DNA of 10,618 bases from Gammaproteobacteria bacterium. Lineage in GTDB: Bacteria; Pseudomonadota; Gammaproteobacteria; GRL18. The notes beneath the pieces are model-generated. The model worked only from the letters and a program-made list of their open reading frames with translations. It was not told the origin of the DNA and made no database searches. Shown here piece after piece: positions 6,662 through 10,618 of this stretch. The stretch is from positions 1 through 10,618 of the forward strand of contig JALTKC010000498.1 of NCBI GenBank assembly GCA_027076245.1. Direction: 5' to 3'. How positions within the stretch are numbered: the stretch's first letter is position 1; each line of letters opens with the position of its first letter. A program made the translations under genes and the position numbers.

Positions 6662-7639
6662 ATGCTCGAATCTGTAAAACAGCAGGTTATTCAGGCCGAT
6701 CAGGCAGGAATTATTTTCTTTCTTGCTCTAATGGCCATACTCTGTGTGGTCAGTCTGTATGGTATTTTCCGCTTCTTTCACCGCTACCGTATGATTGCAG
6801 ACACTCCGACGTCCAGAATACGTTCAGCCCATCAGGGCTATGTAGAACTGGAAGGTGAGGGCAGACTGATGCAGGGCCAGCCAATCATTTCCCCCCTAAG
6901 CAAAAAAAAATGTCTCTGGTATAAATTCAAGATAGAAGAGAGGGTCATAGAATATGATATTGGACCCTCAAATATGCATGCTCTGTCAAAATCAAGCTGG
7001 GAGACCGTAAATTCCGGCACCTCCGACGAACTGTTTCTGCTTATTGATGAGACTGGAACCTGTGTGGTTGATCCGGAAGGTGCAACCGTCACTCCGTCCT
7101 TTTCCAAAGTCTGGTATGGTGAGCGTGAATACGCCTTTAATGATGTCACCAGTGCAGCAGGTGTTCTGGGTCTTTTAAAAACGGGAAACAGAAATAAATA
7201 CCGCTTTACCGAACAACGCATCGATATTGGTGACTACCTTTACGTTTTAGGCCGGTTTAACAGTATTGGCGGACGAAGGGAGAATTTTGATAAAAAAGCA
7301 GAAGTACGGGACTTACTGGCCAAATGGAAAAAAATGCCGGACTTAATCCGGGCCCGTTTTGATGAAAATGATGACGGCGAAATTGATATGCACGAATGGC
7401 AAAAAGTCGTGGCCGCCGCCGAACAAAGAGTAGAGAAGGACTTAACCGAACGCCTGGTGGATCAGGAAATACACACAATCTCCAAACCCATAGACAGCCG
7501 TCGCCCGTTCATTATTTCAGTAGAAAATCAGGAAGACATAATCCACAAATACCGCCGCTTCTCCATAGGTAGCCTCATGGGTTTCTTCCTGACCGGTATC
7601 ACTTTTTTCTGGGTACTAGGTATCAGACTGGCAAATTAA
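6662..7639 (+). CDS. GIDE-domain membrane protein with a single EF-hand
   Basis: This is a 325-residue protein with a membrane segment at about 17-38 and another at about 302-321. Between them, about residues 55-200 resemble the GIDE domain of mitochondrial MUL1-type E3 ligases: GYVELEGEGRLMQGQPIISPLS, then KCLWYKFKIEE, a beta-rich stretch, and late GDYLYVLGRF. No RING domain is present, so it is not a ubiquitin ligase despite names used for homologues. Residues 234-245 (DENDDGEIDMHE) form a canonical EF-hand loop with ligand positions 1, 3, 5, 9 and 12 filled, Gly at 6 and Ile at 8, flanked by predicted helices. Basic residues follow the first membrane segment and precede the second, suggesting that the central domains are cytoplasmic. 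There is no clear Shine-Dalgarno, which fits translational coupling to lemA 24 nt upstream. Function is unknown. Confidence 0.85.
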   Translation: MLESVKQQVIQADQAGIIFFLALMAILCVVSLYGIFRFFHRYRMIADTPTSRIRSAHQGYVELEGEGRLMQGQPIISPLSKKKCLWYKFKIEERVIEYDIGPSNMHALSKSSWETVNSGTSDELFLLIDETGTCVVDPEGATVTPSFSKVWYGEREYAFNDVTSAAGVLGLLKTGNRNKYRFTEQRIDIGDYLYVLGRFNSIGGRRENFDKKAEVRDLLAKWKKMPDLIRARFDENDDGEIDMHEWQKVVAAAEQRVEKDLTERLVDQEIHTISKPIDSRRPFIISVENQEDIIHKYRRFSIGSLMGFFLTGITFFWVLGIRLAN

Positions 7640-7652
7640 AGGTTCCAGGGAA

Positions 7653-7709
7653 GGAGGTTTTAGGTAAAAGACTTTAAATTTACTATAGACAAGCAACCAA
7701 AAAACCTCC
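7653..7709. repeat. Long-range 9-bp inverted repeat between convergent genes
   Basis: GGAGGTTTT (7653-7661) and AAAACCTCC (7701-7709) are exact reverse complements separated by 39 AT-rich bases. Pairing can extend by GG/CC after small internal mismatches. It lies just after the GIDE gene stop and could form a terminator-like stem for that transcript, but the loop is long and no U-tract follows on the plus strand. Function is unproven. Confidence 0.45.
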
Positions 7710-7710
7710 A

Positions 7711-7807
7711 TGCTCTTTCTCAACGCTCAACGCTCAACGCTCAACGCTCAACGCTCAACGCACCCAGGCTTTTTCTTAACCCTTAACGCTTAATCCTGCT
7801 CTTTCTC
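7711..7807. repeat. 11-nt direct repeat bounding the heptamer array
   Basis: TGCTCTTTCTC occurs at 7711-7721 and again at 7797-7807. The second copy lies inside the last codons of folD; the first touches the start of the heptamer array. The two copies are 86 nt apart and enclose the whole array, suggesting local duplication or slipped-strand rearrangement of the folD 3' end. Confidence 0.6.
7719..7795. repeat. Heptamer tandem array CT(C/T)AACG reaching into the folD stop codon
   Basis: CTCAACG is repeated six times without error at 7719-7760. A 14-nt stretch (7761-7774, exactly two periods) follows, then three related heptamers: CTTAACC (7775-7781), CTTAACG (7782-7788) and CTTAATC (7789-7795). 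The register is kept throughout (7719 to 7775 is 56 nt, or 8 x 7). The last heptamer holds the folD stop codon (7790-7792 on the minus strand) and its last sense codon. It fits a short tandemly repeated repetitive heptamer, with older decayed units next to folD and recently expanded units away from it. Confidence 0.85.
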
Positions 7808-8656
7808 CGCCGCATCCACCGTATTCTGCAACAAAGTCGCCACCGTCATAGGACCAACCCCCCCAGGTACCGGAGTAATGTAAGCCGCGTGCTCACTGGC
7901 ACTGTCAAAATCAACATCACCCACCAGCTTGCCATTATCAAGCCGGTTAATACCGACATCAATTACTATACAGCCTTCAGGTATCCAGTTGCTGTCTACA
8001 ATCCCCGGTTTGCCCACAGCCACAACCAGAATATCCGCCTGTTTTACGTGTTTTTCCAGATCTTTTGTAAAACGGTGGCAGGTGGTTACGGTACAGCCTG
8101 CCAGCAGCAGTTCAAGACCCATAGGGCGGCCCACAATATTAGAAGCTCCGACAATGCAGACATTTTGACCCTTGATATTTTGTCCGGTCTCAGTCAGTGT
8201 TTTTTCCAGCAGGGTCATGATCCCTCGTGGTGTACAGGGGCGCAATACCGGTACCCGTAAAGCCAGGCGACCGACATTATAAGGATGAAAACCATCCACG
8301 TCCTTATTAGGATGAATCCGCTCAATAATGGTTTCCGGGTTAATATGTTCAGGAACCGGTAACTGCACCAGAATACCGTCAATGGTTTCATCTTCATTTA
8401 AAGAATCAATCAGAGATAGAATTTCGTCCTGGGTCGTCTGTTTGTCCAGATCATGGGCAACAGAATGGATGCCGACCTGCTCACAGGCATTGCGCTTATT
8501 GCGTACATAAACTTCAGAAGCCGGGTCATTACCAACTTTTATAACCGCCAGTCCCGGTACCCGTAAACCTTTCTGTTTTCGGCTTTCAACACGTTGTTTA
8601 AGCTCATCTTTAATCTGGGCGGCAATGCCTTTACCGTCAATAATCTTTGCAGTCAT
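7790..8656 (-). CDS. folD: Bifunctional methylenetetrahydrofolate dehydrogenase / methenyltetrahydrofolate cyclohydrolase FolD
   Basis: This 288-residue cytoplasmic enzyme interconverts 5,10-methylene-, 5,10-methenyl- and 10-formyl-tetrahydrofolate, using NADP(H), to supply one-carbon units. Starting at the ATG at 8656 gives MTAKIIDGKGIA, and the active-site residues fall at E. coli numbers: Tyr50 and catalytic Lys54 (YVRNK), Gln98 (LVQLP) and Asp121 (KDVDGFHP). VGASNIVGRP (169-178) is the nucleotide-binding loop and PGGVGPMT (264-271) the C-terminal signature. An in-frame TTG at 8719 would add 21 residues unlike the family and is rejected as start. The Shine-Dalgarno is weak. The gene is divergent from the tRNA cluster and tig, a conserved arrangement. 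Its stop codon lies in a heptamer repeat array. Confidence 0.97.
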   Translation of the reverse strand: MTAKIIDGKGIAAQIKDELKQRVESRKQKGLRVPGLAVIKVGNDPASEVYVRNKRNACEQVGIHSVAHDLDKQTTQDEILSLIDSLNEDETIDGILVQLPVPEHINPETIIERIHPNKDVDGFHPYNVGRLALRVPVLRPCTPRGIMTLLEKTLTETGQNIKGQNVCIVGASNIVGRPMGLELLLAGCTVTTCHRFTKDLEKHVKQADILVVAVGKPGIVDSNWIPEGCIVIDVGINRLDNGKLVGDVDFDSASEHAAYITPVPGGVGPMTVATLLQNTVDAAEKEQD

Positions 8657-8779
8657 AAAATCAGGTCTTTTTAATATTGCCTGCAACTTACTAAACTCAT
8701 CTAACAAGTGGATAAACAAGAAGATGCAGGGAGTTATAAAATTTTGTATGCTTATTTTACCTAAAAATTAAAGGTTAAA

Positions 8780-8792
8780 GTAAAAATTTTAC
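8780..8792. repeat. AT-rich palindrome, copy 1 (folD-tRNA spacer)
   Basis: GTAAAAATTTTAC is an inverted repeat with a one-base centre, followed by AAAATTC. A near-identical 12-nt palindrome lies 72 nt downstream at 8852-8863. A third AAAATTTT core occurs at 8738-8745 in a less perfect palindrome (8735-8748). These could be protein-binding sites shared by the divergent folD and tRNA promoters, or plain AT-rich curvature. Confidence 0.4.
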
Positions 8793-8850
8793 AAAATTCA
8801 GGATAAAAAAAGACCTGTTTAAATGGGTTATGTCACCAGAGCCCTATGTG

Positions 8851-8901
8851 AGTAAAATTTTACAAAAAATACTTGCATTGACTGCATAAACTTATTAACA
8901 T
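8851..8901 (+). promoter_or_regulatory. tRNA operon promoter with UP-element-like upstream block
   Basis: TTGCAT at 8873-8878 (-35) and TAACAT at 8896-8901 (-10) are separated by 17 nt. A GC-richer discriminator (ACGCACCAC) follows, as in stringently controlled stable-RNA promoters. The 22 nt directly upstream (8851-8872) match the alpha-CTD UP-element consensus well by eye: an AAAATTTT block and then an A-tract. The palindrome GTAAAATTTTAC (8852-8863) is part of this block. Transcription would begin near 8908, about 54 nt before tRNA-Pro. Confidence 0.55.
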
Positions 8902-8961
8902 ACGCACCACTTAATGCATAGCAAGTCGTATTTATTAATTAAATGATTTGCCAACATTATT

Positions 8962-9038
8962 CGGGGTATAGCGCAGTCTGGTAGCGCGCTTGCTTTGGGA
9001 GCAAGATGTCGGGAGTTCGAATCTCTCTACCCCGACCA
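8962..9038 (+). tRNA. tRNA-Pro (anticodon TGG)
   Basis: The acceptor stem CGGGGTA pairs with TACCCCG. The anticodon stem CTTGC/GCAAG encloses loop TTTGGGA with anticodon TGG. The T-arm contains GTTCGAATC. The CCA end is encoded (9036-9038). It is the first gene of the four-tRNA cluster upstream of tig. Confidence 0.97.
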
Positions 9039-9088
9039 AATTTAGAATATTTCTGGCAGTATATTATATATCACCAGTAATAGATTCT

Positions 9089-9165
9089 GCGCCCGTAGCT
9101 CATCTGGATAGAGCATCGGCCTTCTAAGCCGAGGGTAGCAGGTTCGAGTCCTGCCGGGCGTACCA
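9089..9165 (+). tRNA. tRNA-Arg (anticodon TCT)
   Basis: The acceptor stem GCGCCCG pairs with CGGGCGT, with one G-T wobble at the end. The anticodon stem TCGGC/GCCGA encloses loop CTTCTAA with anticodon TCT, which reads AGA/AGG. The T-arm has GGTTCGAGTCC. CCA is encoded. It lies 50 nt after tRNA-Pro. Confidence 0.97.
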
Positions 9166-9216
9166 TATTTGCCCAAGCGGGATCGTAAGGGTTGTTAGTG
9201 TTATAAAAAAGTAAGC

Positions 9217-9235
9217 TGCTTTTGCCATAAAAGCA
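9217..9235 (+). other. Hairpin in the long tRNA-Arg/tRNA-His spacer
   Basis: TGCTTTT (9217-9223) and AAAAGCA (9229-9235) form a perfect 7-bp stem with a GCCAT loop inside the 140-nt spacer. The other cluster spacers are only 50 and 40 nt. No T-tract follows, so it is not a typical terminator; it may be an RNA-processing structure or chance. I see nothing else in this spacer. Confidence 0.4.
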
Positions 9236-9305
9236 ATCTAGAAGCTTTCTTAATCCCTGATTTAATCCAGAATCAAAAACTAACTATCAGAAAACTAATA
9301 ATTGT

Positions 9306-9382
9306 GGTGAGCGTAGCTCAGTTGGTAGAGCTCAGGATTGTGGCTCCTGCGGTCGAGGGTTCGATCCCCTTCGTTCACCCCA
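9306..9382 (+). tRNA. tRNA-His (anticodon GTG)
   Basis: The acceptor stem GTGAGCG pairs with CGTTCAC. The extra G(-1) at 9306, the histidine identity element, faces discriminator C at 9379. The anticodon stem CAGGA/TCCTG encloses loop TTGTGGC with anticodon GTG. The T-arm has GGTTCGATCC. CCA is encoded. Confidence 0.97.
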
Positions 9383-9422
9383 TATCCCTTTATTGACATC
9401 TTTCTGATCCCTGATAATTCCT

Positions 9423-9507
9423 GCGGATGTGGTGAAATTGGTATACACGCCAGATTTAGGTTCTGGTGCCGAGAGGCGTGAGAGTTCGAGTCTCTCCATC
9501 CGCACCA
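9423..9507 (+). tRNA. tRNA-Leu (anticodon TAG)
   Basis: This is a class II tRNA of 85 nt with a long variable arm. The acceptor stem GCGGATG pairs with CATCCGC. The anticodon stem CCAGA/TCTGG encloses loop TTTAGGT with anticodon TAG. The variable arm is TGCCGAGAGGCGT-like and the T-arm has AGTTCGAGTCT. CCA is encoded. It is the last tRNA before tig; a T-rich stretch follows without an obvious hairpin. Confidence 0.97.
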
Positions 9508-9613
9508 TTTCTTTTCTGTATGAATTCCGTTAATAATTTCCCTTAAAATAGAAAAAAGCAACAATTCTGTAATATCATCATAAAAAGTATTAATCATTAG
9601 CCCAATTATCTTG

Positions 9614-9619
9614 TATAAT
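9614..9619 (+). promoter_or_regulatory. -10 box of the tig promoter
   Basis: TATAAT at 9614-9619 is a perfect -10 hexamer 116 nt upstream of the tig ATG. The -35 region at 16-18 nt spacing is weak (TAATCA or TTAATC near 9590-9596). It would give tig its own transcript, separate from the tRNA operon. Confidence 0.55.
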
Positions 9620-9625
9620 GCCGGG

Positions 9626-9735
9626 TTTAACCCTATATAGCTTATCATCTGCCGTGAACCGCTGTGGTTTCAGCGTCTGTCATGCTGGCCGATGGTTTTT
9701 TTAAAAAATTTATTAGATTGTAACGAGGATAGAAA
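9626..9735 (+). other. Long tig 5' leader
   Basis: If transcription begins just after the -10 box, the tig leader is about 110 nt. It contains a small hairpin, CGCTG (9660-9664) with CAGCG (9671-9675) and a 6-nt loop. It also has a run of seven T (9696-9702) followed by six A. No known riboswitch is recognised. The ribosome-binding site is the GAGGA-type purine stretch near 9725-9729. Confidence 0.35.
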
Positions 9736-10590
9736 ATGCAGGTTTCAGTTGAACCAAAAGAAGGTCTGGAAAGAGAAATGACTGTTGAATTTCCAACAGC
9801 AGATATCGATGGAGAAGTTAAAACTCGTTTACAATCGCTGACAAAAACTGTCAAAATCAATGGTTTCCGTCCTGGTAAAATTCCTGTTTCGGTTGTTAAA
9901 AAACGTTTCGGTGCTCAGGTTGAAGCGGAAGTTCTGAATGAGAAATTACAGAAAAGCTATTTTGAAGCTATTGCCCAGGAAAAAATCAACCCCGCCGGTC
10001 AGCCTAAAATTGACCTGGTTGATGAAGATAATAAAGATGTCATTCGTTATAAGGCCACATTTGAGGTGTACCCAGAAATCGAAGTGGCTTCACTGTCTGA
10101 ACAGACCTTTGAAAAAGCCAATGTAGAAATTACTGATGCGGATATTGATGCGACTATTGAAAATATTCGTAAACAGAACCAGGTCTTTAATGAAGTTGAT
10201 CGTGCCGCTGAAGAAGGTGACCAGGTTGTTGTTGATTTTGTTGGTACTATTGACGGTGAAGCCTTTAACGGCAATGAAGGTAAAGATGTACCTGTCGTAA
10301 TAGGCCAGGCACAAATGATAGAAGGTTTTGAAGAAGGCCTTAAAGGTGCTAAAGCTGGTGATGAAATTACTCTGAATCTGACATTTCCTGAAGACTATCA
10401 TTATACGGATGTTGCAGGTAAGGATGTTCAGTTCGATGTTAAGGTTAAAGCTGTTAACGAATCTTCCCTGCCAGAACTGAATGATGAGTTTTTTGCTAAA
10501 TTTGGTATTACTGACGGTGGTGAAGAAGCCTTCCGTGAAGAAGTAAAAAAGAATATGCAGATTGAACTGTTTAATTTCTTTTTCGGTTAA
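9736..10590 (+). CDS. tig: Trigger factor, interrupted by an in-frame stop near the window end
   Basis: Trigger factor is the ribosome-bound chaperone that meets nascent chains. Residues 1-115 are the ribosome-binding domain, with the signature GFRPGKIP (43-50) that docks beside the ribosomal exit tunnel. Residues about 150-245 are the FKBP-type prolyl isomerase domain (GDQVVVDFVGTIDGEAF, then IEGFEEGL). The C-terminal chaperone domain begins about 246 (SLPELNDEFFAKFG) and should continue to about 430 residues. Here the frame ends at TAA (10588-10590) after 284 residues, preceded by an unusual Phe-rich FNFFFG. Directly after the stop, the same frame reads LKNQVMDTF to the window end, which looks like normal trigger-factor continuation (E. 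coli has VKSQAIEGL there). The gene is therefore either a recent nonsense mutant or, more likely, carries base-call errors at a contig end. The folD-tRNA-tig order is conserved; clpP and clpX usually follow. Confidence 0.93.
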   Translation: MQVSVEPKEGLEREMTVEFPTADIDGEVKTRLQSLTKTVKINGFRPGKIPVSVVKKRFGAQVEAEVLNEKLQKSYFEAIAQEKINPAGQPKIDLVDEDNKDVIRYKATFEVYPEIEVASLSEQTFEKANVEITDADIDATIENIRKQNQVFNEVDRAAEEGDQVVVDFVGTIDGEAFNGNEGKDVPVVIGQAQMIEGFEEGLKGAKAGDEITLNLTFPEDYHYTDVAGKDVQFDVKVKAVNESSLPELNDEFFAKFGITDGGEEAFREEVKKNMQIELFNFFFG

Positions 10591-10618
10591 CTGAAAAATC
10601 AGGTTATGGATACCTTTT

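Noticed and set aside
6838..7221. 127-residue minus-strand reading frame inside the GIDE gene
   Set aside because: It is antisense to the conserved GIDE domain and has no recognisable motif.
6662..7639. Ubiquitin E3 ligase call for the GIDE protein
   Set aside because: There is no RING domain and no cysteine/histidine zinc-binding pattern; only the GIDE domain is shared with MUL1.
7719..7795. CRISPR array
   Set aside because: The unit is only 7 nt with no unique spacers and no cas genes; it is a simple tandem heptamer array.
8657..8719. TTG start giving FolD 21 extra N-terminal residues
   Set aside because: The ATG at 8656 gives a protein whose Tyr50, Lys54, Gln98 and Asp121 match E. coli numbering. 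The extension is unlike the family.
9166..9300. Extra promoter for tRNA-His within the spacer
   Set aside because: A TATAAA-like stretch occurs near 9202-9207 but has no acceptable -35 at normal spacing.
9295..9648. 117-residue minus-strand reading frame across tRNA-His and tRNA-Leu
   Set aside because: It is the antisense of two clear tRNA genes. The translated text (for example GWRDSNSHASRHQ) is the familiar product of reading through tRNA genes, often misannotated as a protein.

Overview
The window reads as housekeeping chromosome of a gammaproteobacterium with moderate-to-low G+C (judged by eye, not counted). Two blocks support this: rluC - HAD phosphatase - sppA at the left, and folD - tRNA-Pro/Arg/His/Leu - tig at the right. 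Both orders are familiar from Pseudomonas-like and marine gammaproteobacteria. An NhaD-type Na+/H+ antiporter suggests a saline, marine or alkaline habitat. I cannot name a genus.

Layout. Positions 1-2318 (+) hold an operon-like run: the 3' part of rluC (23S rRNA pseudouridine synthase), a Gph-like HAD phosphatase and an SppA-type S49 peptidase. A REP-like hairpin lies between sppA and the convergent nhaD. Positions 2382-5169 (-) hold nhaD and, upstream of it on the same strand, a degenerate cNMP-fold plus HDOD protein. A divergent AT-rich spacer leads to ribA (+, GTG start, GTP cyclohydrolase II). Then comes a two-gene membrane unit (+): lemA and a GIDE-domain protein carrying one textbook EF-hand loop. 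Positions 7640-7789, between the convergent GIDE gene and folD, are packed with small repeats: an inverted repeat, a heptamer array that runs into the folD stop codon, and an 11-nt direct repeat bounding the array. folD (-) is followed by a 305-nt AT-rich spacer with two near-identical palindromes and a promoter with an UP-element-like block. After that come four tRNA genes with encoded CCA, and tig (trigger factor) with its own -10 box.

The genes are mostly independent: RNA modification, one-carbon metabolism (FolD), riboflavin synthesis (RibA), ion homeostasis (NhaD), envelope proteolysis (SppA), translation supply (tRNAs) and nascent-chain folding (Tig). The least understood unit is LemA plus GIDE/EF-hand.

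The most notable anomalies are these. There is an in-frame stop in tig 28 nt before the window end, inside a short Phe-rich stretch, with recognisable trigger-factor sequence resuming in the same frame; an end-of-contig error is the simplest explanation. The GIDE protein contains a perfect EF-hand loop. The heptamer array keeps its 7-nt register across an interruption and includes the folD stop codon. No CRISPR array, insertion sequence, phage gene or defence system was seen.
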